A stretch of DNA of 64,000 bases from Beijerinckiaceae bacterium RH AL1 (GCA_901457705.2 LR590083.2:2108597-2172596); one strand, 5' to 3'; numbered from the stretch's first letter, positions 17,282 through 27,558 are shown. Notes: generated by a model not told the origin, from the letters alone. Translations and numbers: made by a program.

Positions 17282-17872
17282 TCATTGCGTGAGGGTCTTC
17301 GGCAGCGAGGCGAGCCAAGCGGGATCTGCCTTCACCACCGTCGTGTCGTGCGCATCCTGCCAGCCTTCGATGCCGAGCGGAAACCAGTAGACTTCGGTAT
17401 AGCCGAGCCCGACCAGACGCTTCGCCGCGTTCCAGCTCGCCCAGCAGTCCGGGTGGCAGAACGTGACGATCGCCGTGCCGGGCTTGCCGTTGGTCAGCGT
17501 CGCCATCCGGGTGCGGAAGGCAGACGCGAACGCGGCATCGCCGGTGCCGCTGCCGGCGCCCGGCATCCAGACCGTTCCGGGAATCGAGCGGTGCTGCGGC
17601 AGCCAGATCATCGACGACGACATCGAAGCCGGCTTGCGATCCTGCTCGGCGACGTCGACCAGGACCGGATGCTTCTCCTGGATCAGCTTGCCGAGCTCGG
17701 CGGCGCTGGAGAGCACCTTGGCACCCTTCAGCGTCGGCGGCGTGTAGCCGTGCGGCACTCCCTGATAGAGCCCTTCCGGCTCTGCGACCCGATGCGGGTT
17801 CGAGGCCGGCGCCTGCGCGCGCGCCGGCGCAAGGAGGAGGCAGAGAGCCGCAAGGGCGATCAGGGTGCGCAT
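17282..17872 (-). CDS. PQQ-dependent catabolism-associated CXXCW motif protein (rhodanese-like)
   Basis: 196 residues with a Sec signal peptide (about 1-20, ending ARAQA). The diagnostic CHPDCWASWNAAKRL segment gives the CxxCW motif at the rhodanese active-site position. Upstream is IWLPQHRSIPGTVWMPGAG and downstream GYTEVYWFPLGIEGW, both typical of this rhodanese-like family, which is found beside quinoprotein dehydrogenases. Its periplasmic role in electron or sulfur transfer is not established. It lies 8 bp after the SoxYZ-like gene and is probably co-transcribed. Confidence 0.85.
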   Translation of the reverse strand: MRTLIALAALCLLLAPARAQAPASNPHRVAEPEGLYQGVPHGYTPPTLKGAKVLSSAAELGKLIQEKHPVLVDVAEQDRKPASMSSSMIWLPQHRSIPGTVWMPGAGSGTGDAAFASAFRTRMATLTNGKPGTAIVTFCHPDCWASWNAAKRLVGLGYTEVYWFPLGIEGWQDAHDTTVVKADPAWLASLPKTLTQ

Positions 17873-17880
17873 GCGCCGCC

Positions 17881-18708
17881 TCAGTTCGAGATGTTCGGGA
17901 CGCTGAAGTTCTTCGACCAGCGCTCGTTCTGGCTGTCCTTCACGTCGACCTTGAGCGTGCCCTTGGCGGCCGACGGCAGCAGGTCGAAGCTGATCACCGG
18001 GTTCGAGGCGAGCGAGATGTCGGTTGCCAGGTTGAACACCTGCTTGTCGTTGTACTTCACGTCGATCGACTGGATGTACCTCGCCGGTGTGAAGGCCTGC
18101 GTCAGCTGGTTCTGCTGCATGCCGTTGAAGTTCGGGTGGCGGATCATGAGCGTGGCATCGACCGGCTTGTCGGCCGCGACATCGCCGGCGAGCTTGAGCT
18201 TCATCTCGCCCATGCCGCGCATCGCCTCCTCGTCGCTCACGCCCATCGGCGCCGAGCAGCCGCCGGAGGCCTTCACGAAGGCGGTGGTCACGAGCAGCTT
18301 GCCGTCCTTCGTCTCGGCGACCGCGTGCATGTCGGTGTAGGTGTTCACCCGCACGCGCAGCTTGATTTCCTTCGGGTCCATGTCGGGCCCGAAGGTGAAG
18401 TGCGCAGCGAGCGGCGACGGGTTGTCGTCTATGACGAGATAGAGCGCCTTCACGTCCTTCGGATTGGCGAGCGTGATGGTGATCGGCACCAGTGCGGCAT
18501 CCTGTGCGCGGGCCGGCGCCTCGATCTTGACCGCCTTGTCGTCGGCCACAGGCGTCTTGCCGTCGAAGATCTGCTTGGACAGCTCTTGCCAGCGGGCCTG
18601 GCGCTGCTGATCGGAATCCTCGAAGCCGGCACGGCTCGGCACGACGGCCGCGGTCATCGCGGCGGCGGCGATGCCGAGGGCCAGGGTCGTGGTCTTGATG
18701 GCGGACAT
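17881..18708 (-). CDS. Quinoprotein dehydrogenase-associated SoxYZ-like carrier
   Basis: 275 residues from the ATG at 18708 with a signal peptide to about residue 28. The N-terminal half resembles SoxY and carries a Gly-Gly-Cys (KASGGCSAPMG) at the equivalent of the SoxY carrier cysteine. The C-terminal half (RHPNFNGMQQNQLT, then a beta-rich domain) resembles SoxZ. Such SoxY-SoxZ fusions occur with PQQ alcohol dehydrogenases, not with thiosulfate oxidation. The cysteine is expected to carry a covalently bound group between periplasmic partners. It lies 14 bp downstream of the metallohydrolase gene. Confidence 0.85.
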   Translation of the reverse strand: MSAIKTTTLALGIAAAAMTAAVVPSRAGFEDSDQQRQARWQELSKQIFDGKTPVADDKAVKIEAPARAQDAALVPITITLANPKDVKALYLVIDDNPSPLAAHFTFGPDMDPKEIKLRVRVNTYTDMHAVAETKDGKLLVTTAFVKASGGCSAPMGVSDEEAMRGMGEMKLKLAGDVAADKPVDATLMIRHPNFNGMQQNQLTQAFTPARYIQSIDVKYNDKQVFNLATDISLASNPVISFDLLPSAAKGTLKVDVKDSQNERWSKNFSVPNISN

Positions 18709-18722
18709 TGCGCTTTCTCCCT

Positions 18723-19673
18723 TTATTCCCATTCGAGCTCTTTATAGGCCTCGGTTACGTTGCGCGGATTGTAGTCCGCAAACAACGCCCATTTCGACGC
18801 CTGGTCCTGGCCGACGTTGCGAGTCGCTGCCTCGATGGACCCTGCGCCCTTGATCTCCTTGCGCACGCCGTCGCGGATGTCGCTGAGATAGCCGCGCAGC
18901 GCGGCGACCGACGGCGCGAGATCGACCACGACGGGCCCATGGCCCGGGACGGCGCGCTGCGCGCCCGTCTTCGACAGCGCGTCGAGTTCCTTGAGCCAGC
19001 CCAAGAGGCTCCCGTCGAGCGACGGGATGCGACCAACGAACAGAAGATCGGCCGGCAGCAGAAGGCCGCTCTGCTTGTCGAGCATCGAAAGATCGGAATG
19101 GGTGTGGGCCGGGCCGTGCGCCTTGAACGTGACGACGCGATCGCCGAGGTCGACCTGATCGGTGTCCGCCACGGTATGCGTCGGCATGATGACCGGCCCG
19201 ACCTTGTCGGCGCCGATGATGTCGGCCAGTCCCTTCTTGTAGAACTCGCCGCGCGCCTGCAGCGCCTCCGGAAGCTTGGCATGGCCGATGAAGACCGGCT
19301 TGTCGTCGACGAAGGCGCCGGCGCCGAACGTATGGTCGGGGTGGACGTGGCTGATGACGACGAACTTGATCGGCTTGGCGGTCTTCGCCTTGATCTGGGC
19401 GCGCAGCCATTGGCCGTCGGCGAGCGATCCGCCGGTGTCGGTGACGAGGACGGCGTCCTTGCCGACGATGAAGCCGATGTTGGCGATGGCGTCGAGGTTC
19501 TGCGCGGTGGCGTCCTCATCGACGCCGCGCCGCACGAAGACGCCGCTCGCGACCTCTTCCATCCTGAAGGACTGCGAAGCTGCGAGAGACGGCATGCAGC
19601 AGAGGCACGCGCCCCCGAACCCGGCGAGCAGCGCCTGCCGGCGGCTCATGCTCTCTCGGTCGCCAACGGTCAC
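18723..19673 (-). CDS. Quinoprotein relay system zinc metallohydrolase (SoxH-like MBL fold)
   Basis: 316 residues from a GTG at 19673 preceded by GGGAGG; an ATG at 19649 is the alternative. The N-terminus SRRQALLAGFGGACLC looks like a Tat or lipoprotein-type export signal. The metallo-beta-lactamase core has HVHPDHTFGAG, a later GPAHTHSD and VPGHGPVV, so all zinc ligands are present. This matches SoxH-related hydrolases of quinoprotein relay clusters. First gene of a four-gene operon and divergent from a TetR gene. No quinoprotein dehydrogenase follows in this window, which is unusual. Confidence 0.82.
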   Translation of the reverse strand: MTVGDRESMSRRQALLAGFGGACLCCMPSLAASQSFRMEEVASGVFVRRGVDEDATAQNLDAIANIGFIVGKDAVLVTDTGGSLADGQWLRAQIKAKTAKPIKFVVISHVHPDHTFGAGAFVDDKPVFIGHAKLPEALQARGEFYKKGLADIIGADKVGPVIMPTHTVADTDQVDLGDRVVTFKAHGPAHTHSDLSMLDKQSGLLLPADLLFVGRIPSLDGSLLGWLKELDALSKTGAQRAVPGHGPVVVDLAPSVAALRGYLSDIRDGVRKEIKGAGSIEAATRNVGQDQASKWALFADYNPRNVTEAYKELEWE

Positions 19674-19706
19674 CGTGACCGACCTCCCAGCTTGCTATCG
19701 TTATTG

Positions 19707-19724
19707 CTACCATCTAGTAGGTAG
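19707..19724. promoter_or_regulatory. Palindromic operator candidate between TetR and metallohydrolase genes
   Basis: The 18-bp sequence CTACCATCTAGTAGGTAG matches its own complement at 14 of 18 positions, with CTACC/GGTAG outer arms. It sits in the divergent promoter gap, where a TetR protein usually controls both itself and its neighbour. Binding is inferred. Confidence 0.55.
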
Positions 19725-19836
19725 AGAAAGCGGTCGCGTCCAGTAAAAGTTCCTGGAGCGCCATCGTTGGCACAAGCGCCGAGTGGCGGATGTGACCGCG
19801 GTCACCCGCCATGCGGAAAGTTGGTTCGCTCTCCCA

Positions 19837-20409
19837 ATGCAGACGCAGGACACAAGGTCGACGCTGCTCACGAAGGCGGAAGCCATCGTGCGGGGGCGCG
19901 GCTACTCGGGCTTCAGCTACGCCGACCTCGCCGAGGCCGTCGGCATCCGCAAGGCCAGCATCCATCATCACTTCCGCACGAAGACCGACCTCGCGCTGGC
20001 GCTGCTGGAAGCCTATTCGGCACGCTACGCCGACGCCCTCGACGGCATCCTGGCCGAGAGCCAGGACGGCGTCGCCCGCATCCTGGCCTATTCCGATCTC
20101 TATCTTGGCGGCGTCGAGCAGGGCCTCGGCTGCCTGTGCGCCGCGCTTGCCTCCGAGCACGACACCCTGCCCCCGCAGCTTCGCGAAAATCTCGGCCGCT
20201 TCTTCGCCGAGCACATCGGCTGGTTGACGCGCGTGCTCGAGGACGGTCGCGCCAACGGTACCGTGCGTGCGGAGGTCGAGCCGGCCTCGCACGCCCGGAT
20301 GATCGTCGCAACGCTCGAGGGCGCGCTCATGATGGAGCGGTTCGTCGACGGGCCGACCGGCTTCCGCGACACCATGTCCGCGCTTCAACAAGGCTTGAAG
20401 CCGGCCTAG
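19837..20409 (+). CDS. TetR/AcrR family transcriptional regulator
   Basis: 190 residues from the ATG at 19837; a GTG at 19783 would add 18 residues. The N-terminal DNA-binding domain has the helix-turn-helix YADLAEAVGIRKASIHHHFRTK, followed by a helical ligand domain containing a GCLCAALASEH segment. It is divergent from the quinoprotein-relay operon with a palindrome in between, so it probably represses that operon and responds to a small alcohol, aldehyde or reactive electrophile. The ligand is unknown. Confidence 0.85.
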   Translation: MQTQDTRSTLLTKAEAIVRGRGYSGFSYADLAEAVGIRKASIHHHFRTKTDLALALLEAYSARYADALDGILAESQDGVARILAYSDLYLGGVEQGLGCLCAALASEHDTLPPQLRENLGRFFAEHIGWLTRVLEDGRANGTVRAEVEPASHARMIVATLEGALMMERFVDGPTGFRDTMSALQQGLKPA

Positions 20410-20485
20410 GTCTGTCCGGCCAGGGTTCTTTCCCGGGTCGGCGACGTCTATAAGGCACACGACCCTCGCAACCCCGGATCTGACG

Positions 20486-21157
20486 ATGCTCCTCGACCTG
20501 CGCACCCGCCGCGACGTCCTCCACGGCCTCTTGATCGCCGGCTCGGCGCTCGCCCTGCTCCGCGTCGCGCCGGCTTTTGCGCAGCAGGACACGCCGATGA
20601 AAGTGCCCGAGCAGGAGATGATGGCGCCGGACGCGCTGCCCGATCTCTTCATCGGCAAGGCCGACGCGCCGGTGACGATCGTCGAATATGCCTCGATGAC
20701 CTGCCCGCACTGCGCGCACTTCCATGAGACCGTCTATCCGTGGCTCGTCAAGAACTACCTCGACACCGGCAAGGCGCGCTTCGTCCTGCGCGAGTTCCCG
20801 CTCGATCCGCTGGCCGCCGCCGCCTTCATGCTGGCGCGCTGCGAAGGGCCGGAGAAGCGCAATGCCGTCGTCGATCTGCTCTTCGACCAGCAGCAGAGCT
20901 GGGCCTATTCCGACAAGCCGCTCGATGCGCTGCGCAACGTTCTTCGCGTGACGGGCATGGGCCAGGAGCAGTTCGACACCTGCCTCAAGGATCAGAAGCT
21001 GCAGGACCAGGTCTACGCGGTGTCCGATCGCGGCTCGAAGAAGTTCGGCGTCAGCGCGACGCCCACGTTCTTCGTCAACGGCGAGAAGGTGACCGGCGAG
21101 GTGACGGAGCAATCGCTGGCGAAGATCCTCGATCCGCTGGTCGCCAAGAAGAGCTAG
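20486..21157 (+). CDS. DsbA family periplasmic thiol-disulfide oxidoreductase
   Basis: 223 residues. The N-terminus (RTRRDVLHGLLIAGSALALL) is a Tat/Sec-like signal ending near PAFAQ. The thioredoxin fold with helical insert has the active site CPHCAHFHETVYPWL and the cis-proline loop VSATPTFFVNGEKV. This is the DsbA/BdbD-like single-domain type common in alphaproteobacteria, acting in oxidative folding or as a partner of cytochrome maturation. It stands alone, 66 bp before the XdhC gene cluster. Confidence 0.88.
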   Translation: MLLDLRTRRDVLHGLLIAGSALALLRVAPAFAQQDTPMKVPEQEMMAPDALPDLFIGKADAPVTIVEYASMTCPHCAHFHETVYPWLVKNYLDTGKARFVLREFPLDPLAAAAFMLARCEGPEKRNAVVDLLFDQQQSWAYSDKPLDALRNVLRVTGMGQEQFDTCLKDQKLQDQVYAVSDRGSKKFGVSATPTFFVNGEKVTGEVTEQSLAKILDPLVAKKS

Positions 21158-21222
21158 CGGCCGGCGCTTTCTATTTTCGTCACGCCCTCGCGCGAGGCGG
21201 CCTGCGACGCCTATATTGGCGC

Positions 21223-21552
21223 ATGCCCATGCTCGCGACCGACGACGAAATCCTGATCGAGGCCCAAGCCTGGCGCGAGGCCGGCAAGGCGGTGGCGGTC
21301 GCTACCGTCATCGAGACCTGGGGCTCGGCGCCCCGCCCGGTCGGCAGCCACCTCGTGATCGACGGCGACGGCCGCTTCCTCGGCTCGGTCTCCGGCGGCT
21401 GCGTCGAGGGCGACGTCGTCGGCGAGGCGATGGACGTGATCGAGAGCGGCGCCGCGCGCGTGCTCGAGTTCGGCGTCGCCGACGAGACGGCGTGGCAGCG
21501 CGGCCTCTCCTGCGGCGGCCGGATCAAGGTGTATGTCGAGAGGCTCGACTGA
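21223..21552 (+). CDS. XdhC/CoxI family protein, N-terminal-domain type
   Basis: 109 residues from the ATG at 21223. It contains only the XdhC_CoxI domain: ATVIETWGSAPRPVGSHL and SVSGGCVEGDVV, with a later GLSCGGRIKVYVE. XdhC proteins bind molybdopterin cofactor, promote sulfuration and insert it into molybdenum hydroxylases such as xanthine or CO dehydrogenase. The normal two-domain protein is split here. The Rossmann half is the next gene, whose ATG overlaps this stop by one base (TGATG), so equal synthesis of the two halves is expected. Confidence 0.85.
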   Translation: MPMLATDDEILIEAQAWREAGKAVAVATVIETWGSAPRPVGSHLVIDGDGRFLGSVSGGCVEGDVVGEAMDVIESGAARVLEFGVADETAWQRGLSCGGRIKVYVERLD

Positions 21553-22258
21553 TGCGGCTCGCGGACCTCGCCCGGCTGAACGCGGCACGCGCCGCCCGCC
21601 GGCCCATCGCGCTCGTCACCGACATCACAACTAACAGCCAGCGCATCGTCGATGCCGAAGCGCTCGAGCAGGACGCGCTCGGCGAGGCGGTCGCCGAGCG
21701 GATGCGGCTGGGCAAGAGCGGGCTGCTCGCCGACGGCGTGCATTTCGTCACCGTTCAGGTGCCGTCCGTGCGCCTGGTCGTCATCGGCGCGGTCCACATT
21801 TCGCAAGCCTTGGCGACGATGGCGCGACTGACCGAGCTCGACGTGACGATCATCGATCCCCGCACCGCCTTCGCGACGCCGGAGCGGTTTCCCGACGTGC
21901 GCCTCCTCGCCGAATGGCCGGACGAGGCCATCGAGCGGATCGGTCTCGATCCCTATACCGCGGTCTGCCTGCTAACGCACGATCCGAAGATCGACGATCC
22001 CGCGCTCGTGGCGGCTCTCAAGACGGGCTGCTTCTACATCGGCGCGCTGGGCTCGCGGAAAACGCACGGGCGCCGTCTCGATCGCATGCGCGAGCATGGG
22101 TTCGACGACGCGGCGCTGGCGCGCATCCACGCTCCTATCGGCCTCGACATCGGCGCAGTGAGCCCGGCCGAGATCGCCGTCGCGATCCTCGGTGAGATTA
22201 TCGCCGCGCTGCGTCGCAAGCCGCGCCGCGACGAACGAGCCGCCGCCGAGGCCGCGGC

Positions 22259-22262
<4 letters not shown>
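21552..22262 (+). CDS. XdhC family protein, Rossmann C-terminal-domain type
   Basis: 236 residues. The nucleotide-binding Rossmann part begins at about residue 75 with RLVVIGAVHISQALA and continues to VCLLTHDPKID and GCFYIGALGSRKTHGRR, ending IGLDIGAVSPAEIAVAI, all hallmarks of the XdhC C-terminal domain. With the preceding small protein it reconstitutes a full XdhC. It overlaps the upstream gene by 1 base and the downstream gene by 4. Confidence 0.87.
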
Positions 22263-23267
<1,005 letters not shown>

Positions 23268-23275
<8 letters not shown>

Positions 23276-23867
23276 GGTCGCCACCCTTGTGATGGCGGCC
23301 GGACGCGGCTCGCGCTTCGGCGGAGGCCCGGACGAGCTGAAGGTCCTCGCGCTCCTCGATGGCCGATCCCTGGTGTGCCACGTCGTCGACCTGGCGCTTG
23401 CCTCGCGCGCCGTGGCGACGCTCGTCGTCACCGGCCGTGGCGCCGAGGCCGTTGCTACCGCGCTCGACGAGCATCCAGTCACCCTCGTCCACAACCCCTT
23501 CTATGCGAGGGGCATGGCCGGCTCGCTCAAGGCGGGGCTCGTCGCGCTGCCGCCGAATATCGACGGTGCGCTGGTCCTGCTCGCCGACATGCCGAGGGTG
23601 CGCACCGCGACGCTCGATACGCTGATTGCCGCCTTCGCGGCCAGTCCGGATGCCGATGCCGTCGTCCCGATCCATGACGGACGCGAAGGCAATCCCGCCC
23701 TGCTCGCCCGCTGCCTGTTCCCGGAGCTGATGCAGCTGACGGGCGACACCGGGGCCCGCCGCCTTCTGGCGCAGTCGGGCCGACGCATCGTCCGCTGCCA
23801 GGTCGACGATCCCGGCATTCTGGTCGACGTCGACACGCGCGAGGCACTGCAGGCGCTCGGCGGCTAA
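23268..23867 (+). CDS. MocA/MobA-like nucleotidyltransferase
   Basis: 199 residues, overlapping the upstream gene by 8 bp. The nucleotide-binding motif is LVMAAGRGSRFGGG with a conserved Lys (DELKVL) and a later LLADMPRVR metal-binding loop, then the NPALLARCLFPEL region. This is the MocA type, which attaches CMP (or GMP) to molybdopterin to form the dinucleotide cofactor. MocA-type cytidylylation is likely given the XdhC neighbours, but the nucleotide cannot be told from sequence alone. Last gene of the operon, followed by a terminator. Confidence 0.83.
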
Positions 23868-23874
23868 AAGAAAA

Positions 23875-23903
23875 GTCCCGGACCGCCAGCGGCGATCCGG
23901 GAC
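23875..23903. terminator. Bidirectional terminator between the mocA-like gene and tsf
   Basis: The stem GTCCCGGA(C)CGCC/GGCG(A)TCCGGGAC with a 3-nt loop is followed on the - strand by TTTTCTTTT, a good intrinsic terminator for tsf. It also lies directly after the convergent + strand operon. Confidence 0.85.
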
Positions 23904-23930
23904 CTGAACTTCTTAGCGAAACGGAAAGCC

Positions 23931-24845
23931 TCAGCCCTTCGACATCGCCGCGACCTCGCTCGCGAAGTCCGGGCCTTCGCCCTTTTCGACGCCCTCTCCG
24001 AGGCCGAAGCGGACGTACGCCTTGATGGTCGCGCCGGCCTCCTTGGCGACCTGGCCGATCGCCTTCTTGGCGTGGTCCTCGTGGATCGAGATCTGATCGA
24101 CGAGGCAGTTCTCCTTGAAGTACGTCTTGAGGCCGCCCTCGACGATCTTCTCGGCGACGTTGGCCGGCTTGCCGGCGGCATTCTTCTCCATCAGCACCGC
24201 CTTTTCGCGGGCGATGACCTCAGGGTCGATCGACGAGGAATCGAGCGCGATTGGGCTCGTCGCCGCGATGTGCTGGGCGATCTTGCGACCGAGCGCCTCG
24301 AGGCTCGCGGCATCCTTGTCCGACTCGAGCGCGACGAGCACGCCGATCTTGCCGAGGCCGTCCGACACCTGCCCGTGCACGTAGGAGCCGATCGCGCCCT
24401 TCGTCACCGAGACGCGAGCCGCGCGGCGCAGCGTCATGTTCTCGCCGATCGTCGCGATGGCGTTGGTGATCGCCGCCTCGACGGTGCCCCCCTTGGGATA
24501 GGGCGCGGACTTGATCGTCTCGACGTCGTCGCTCTGCGCCTTCAGCGCGACGTCGGCGACGTTGCGCACGAGCGTCTGAAAGTCGTCGTTGCGGGCGACG
24601 AAGTCGGTCTCGGAGTTCACCTCGACGACCACGGCCTCGGTCGCGCCGAGCGCGATCCCGATCAGGCCCTCGGCGGCGACGCGATCGCCCTTCTTGGCGG
24701 CCTTGGAGAGGCCCTTCTTGCGCAGCCAGTCCACGCCGGCTTCGATGTCGCCGCCCGACTCGGTCAGCGCCGTCTTGCAATCCATCATTCCGGCGCCGGT
24801 CTTCTCGCGAAGCTCCTTCACCATCGCCGCGGAAATGTTCGCCAT
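23931..24845 (-). CDS. tsf: Translation elongation factor Ts
   Basis: 304 residues from the ATG at 24845. The N-terminal UBA-like helices carry [19 protein letters not shown], and the core has the [14 protein letters not shown] signature that contacts EF-Tu. The C-terminal coiled region ends [16 protein letters not shown]-Ts exchanges GDP for GTP on EF-Tu. Downstream of rpsB, as in nearly all bacteria, but the 202-bp spacer between them holds a palindromic repeat. Confidence 0.98.
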   Translation of the reverse strand: MANISAAMVKELREKTGAGMMDCKTALTESGGDIEAGVDWLRKKGLSKAAKKGDRVAAEGLIGIALGATEAVVVEVNSETDFVARNDDFQTLVRNVADVALKAQSDDVETIKSAPYPKGGTVEAAITNAIATIGENMTLRRAARVSVTKGAIGSYVHGQVSDGLGKIGVLVALESDKDAASLEALGRKIAQHIAATSPIALDSSSIDPEVIAREKAVLMEKNAAGKPANVAEKIVEGGLKTYFKENCLVDQISIHEDHAKKAIGQVAKEAGATIKAYVRFGLGEGVEKGEGPDFASEVAAMSKG

Positions 24846-24869
24846 CGCACCTGGTCCTTGTGGTCTTCG

Positions 24870-25015
24870 CTTCTCCCGCTGGCGGGAGAGGGCGGCCCCG
24901 CGACGCGGGGTCGGATGAGGGGTCCCGCCGCTGTGGCGTCGGTCGGCGGGAGGCGGAAAAGCCCCATAGCCGACCGGATTTCGCCGGGCCACCCCTCCCG
25001 CGTGGCGGGAGAAGG
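24870..25015. repeat. Palindromic intergenic repeat in the rpsB-tsf spacer
   Basis: The spacer contains three short perfect stems: CTCCCGC/GCGGGAG (24873-24888), CCCCGCG/CGCGGGG (24896-24910) and CTCCCGC/GCGGGAG (24995-25011). Beside the second stem is TCGGATGAGGGG. The combination of a CTCCCGC-type stem and GGATGAGGGG is the look of REP-like elements scattered through alphaproteobacterial genomes. The outer arms could also pair over the whole 146 bp. It may tune mRNA stability between the two translation genes. Confidence 0.65.
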
Positions 25016-25047
25016 AAACGCCCGTGTTGTCGTCGCGCGCGGAGCGC

Positions 25048-26100
25048 TTACGCCGCGATGAGCGCGCGCGCCTGGTTGATCCAGCCGTCGCGGTCGATGC
25101 GGCCACCGAGCTTCAGCTCGGTGTCGACCTTCTTGACGTCGTCGGGGGTCATGGCCGCGATCTGCCAGTAGTGGAAGATGCCGCCGTCGTTGAGCTTCTT
25201 GATCATCTGCGGGCCGATGCCCTGGATCTTCGCGAAGTCGTCCGGGGCGCCACGCGGGGCGGCGAGGAGCTCGAAGGTCTCGACAGGCGCGTCCGTCGTC
25301 TCGACGGGCACCACCTCCGGCTCGGCGGCCGGCTCCTGGGCCTCGAGCACGCGCGGCAGCTCCTCGGCGACAGGTGCCTCGGCCTCGCCCGCGTCGTAGC
25401 CCGACTGGCCCTGGCTGCGCTGGATGCCGTCGAGCGCGGCGCGCGCGACGAGATCGCAGTAGAGCGCGATGGCGCGACCGGCGTCGTCGTTGCCCGGGAT
25501 CGGGAAGGTGATGCCGTCGGGATCGGAGTTGGTGTCGAGGATCGCCGCGACCGGGATCGACAGGCGGTTGGCCTCCTTGATGGCCAGCGCCTCCTTGTTC
25601 GTGTCGATCACGAAGATGAGGTCCGGCACGCCGCCCATGTCCTTGATGCCGCCGAGCGCCTTCTCGAGCTTCTCGCGCTCGCGGCTCATCATCAGGCGCT
25701 CTTTCTTGGTGAGGCCCTGGGCGCCGGAGTCGAGCTGGTCGTCGATCTTGCGCAGCCGCTGGATCGACGCCGAGATCGTCTTCCAGTTGGTCAGCATGCC
25801 GCCGAGCCAGCGCGAGTTGATGTAGTACTGCGCGGAGCGGCGGGCGGCGTCGGCGATCTGCTCCTGCGCCTGGCGCTTGGTGCCGACGAACAGCACGCGG
25901 CCGCCGCGGGCCACGGTGTCGGAGATCGCCTTCAGCGCCTGGTGCATCAGCGGCACCGTCTGCGCGAGGTCGATGATGTGGATGTTGTTGCGCGCGCCGA
26001 AGATGTAGGGCCCCATCTTGGGGTTCCAGCGGTGCGACTGATGGCCGAAATGCGCGCCGGACTCGAGGAGCCCACGCATGGTGAAATCGGGAAGTGCCAT
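25048..26100 (-). CDS. rpsB: 30S ribosomal protein uS2 with C-terminal extension
   Basis: 350 residues from the ATG at 26100. The uS2 core (about 1-230) shows [32 protein letters not shown] and [11 protein letters not shown]-type motifs. After an acidic linker rich in Glu and Pro comes a helical C-terminal domain with [19 protein letters not shown] and [10 protein letters not shown], a helix-hairpin-helix-like extension of the kind seen in Hyphomicrobiales uS2. The protein is about 100 residues longer than E. coli uS2. Confidence 0.97.
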   Translation of the reverse strand: MALPDFTMRGLLESGAHFGHQSHRWNPKMGPYIFGARNNIHIIDLAQTVPLMHQALKAISDTVARGGRVLFVGTKRQAQEQIADAARRSAQYYINSRWLGGMLTNWKTISASIQRLRKIDDQLDSGAQGLTKKERLMMSREREKLEKALGGIKDMGGVPDLIFVIDTNKEALAIKEANRLSIPVAAILDTNSDPDGITFPIPGNDDAGRAIALYCDLVARAALDGIQRSQGQSGYDAGEAEAPVAEELPRVLEAQEPAAEPEVVPVETTDAPVETFELLAAPRGAPDDFAKIQGIGPQMIKKLNDGGIFHYWQIAAMTPDDVKKVDTELKLGGRIDRDGWINQARALIAA

Positions 26101-26597
26101 AGACCTATGATTCTCCGGTTGAACCTCCGCGGATCGGTTGGCCCCGGGGGGCACCGGAAGCACGCCTTCAGGCAGGCGCGCGCGATCCGCGTGTGGGATG
26201 GGCCGGCCCTATACGGGCGAAGCGCCGCCGAGGCAAGGGAAATCGCAGACGCCTCAGGCGAGCCACACGGCAAGACGATGCGATGCCGGCGTGCCGACTT
26301 GAACGCAAATTGTATCCCGCAATCGACCTGGAACGAGACAGATTCTGCCGGTCGGACACGACGCCGCACGACCTGCGACCAGCCCGGTTCAATCGAGCAA
26401 GCCGATCAAGAAACCTCCGGCAACTCGATGCCCGCAAGCGCGCCGCAGAGCTGATTTCGCAATGCGGAGCACATTGATCGATCGACAGCTTGAATGAAAA
26501 GCGATGCTGCTCTGTCGCAGACAAACGCTATTGTGGTCGGCATCGATTTGGAGCAAAGCACGCTGGAAACGGGTGCAATGCAGTGCGGGAGTTCTCC
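26101..26597. other. rpsB-cyoA divergent intergenic region
   Basis: About 500 bp without a convincing gene. It must hold the rpsB promoter and leader (- strand) and the cyoA promoter (+ strand). The sequence is patchier in G+C than its neighbours. I looked for FNR-type TTGA-N6-TCAA boxes and saw only a partial TTGATCGATCGA near 26476, not a convincing site. Confidence 0.4.
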
Positions 26598-27497
26598 TTG
26601 GCCGGTCCTCTAGTCGTCCCGCGGCGGCGCAACTGGTCGCTCGTCGCCTTCGCCCTGCTCACACCCCTCCTGCTCTGCGGCTGCGACCTCGGCGTGATGG
26701 ACCCCGCCGGTCCCGTCGGACACGACCAGCTTCTCATTCTCGTCGACTCGCTCGCGATCATGCTCGTCATCATCGTGCCCGTGCTGCTCGCGGTGCCGGT
26801 GTTCGCCTGGTACTTCCGCGCGACGAACGACAAGGCGTTCTACCTCCCCGAATGGGAATTCAACGGCACGATCGAGCTCGTCGTCTGGTCGATCCCGTTG
26901 CTGACCATCGTCGTGCTCGGCGGCGTCGCCTGGTACGGCTCGCACGCGCTCGATCCCTACAAGCCGCTGCCGATCGCGAAGGACCAGAAGCCGCTCGAGG
27001 TTCAGGTCGTCTCCATGGATTGGAAGTGGCTGTTCATCTACCCCGAGCAGGGCGTCGCGGCGGTCAACCAGCTCTACCTGCCGACCGGCCGGCCCGTGCA
27101 CTTCACGATCACCTCGGCCTCCGTCTGGAACGCGTTCTTCGTTCCGCGCCTCGGCGGCATGATCTACTCGATGGCCGGCATGACGACGCAGCTCAACCTG
27201 CAGGCCGACAAGACCGGCGTCTTCCCGGGCCTGTCCGGCATGCTGTCTGGCGACGGCTTCTCCGACATGCACTTCGACGTCCATGCCGTGCAGCCCGACG
27301 ACTTCACGAAATGGGTCGACACCGCCAAGGCCTCGCCCGAGGCGTTGGACACGGCGGGCTACGCGAAGCTCGCCAACGTCAGCGGCGTCGCGCAGGCCGC
27401 GACCTACAAATCGGCCGACCCGAACCTCTTCGCCTCGATCGTCAACGAGACGGCGCCCGCACAGGTCGGGCCGCATCCGGAGACGAACCCGCCCTGA
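26598..27497 (+). CDS. cyoA: Cytochrome bo3-type quinol oxidase subunit II
   Basis: About 300 residues. The TTG at 26598 is favoured because GGGAG lies 6 nt upstream; a GTG at 26583 is the alternative. A lipoprotein-type signal ends at LLLCGC. Two membrane helices follow, then the periplasmic cupredoxin domain with VVSMDWKWLFIYPEQGVA and SASVWNAFFVPRLGG. The Cu-A ligands of cytochrome c oxidases are missing, as expected for a quinol oxidase. First gene of cyoA-cyoBC-cyoD. Confidence 0.95.
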   Translation: MAGPLVVPRRRNWSLVAFALLTPLLLCGCDLGVMDPAGPVGHDQLLILVDSLAIMLVIIVPVLLAVPVFAWYFRATNDKAFYLPEWEFNGTIELVVWSIPLLTIVVLGGVAWYGSHALDPYKPLPIAKDQKPLEVQVVSMDWKWLFIYPEQGVAAVNQLYLPTGRPVHFTITSASVWNAFFVPRLGGMIYSMAGMTTQLNLQADKTGVFPGLSGMLSGDGFSDMHFDVHAVQPDDFTKWVDTAKASPEALDTAGYAKLANVSGVAQAATYKSADPNLFASIVNETAPAQVGPHPETNPP

Positions 27498-27558
27498 TCG
27501 CCTGCCCGCCGGCCTTCACCGACACGCGCGCGCACACGAGACATAAGGAACTGTAACG

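Noticed and set aside
26460-26490. Possible FNR/FixK box before cyoA
   Set aside because: TTGATCGATCGA is only a half match to TTGA-N6-TCAA. The second half-site is missing.
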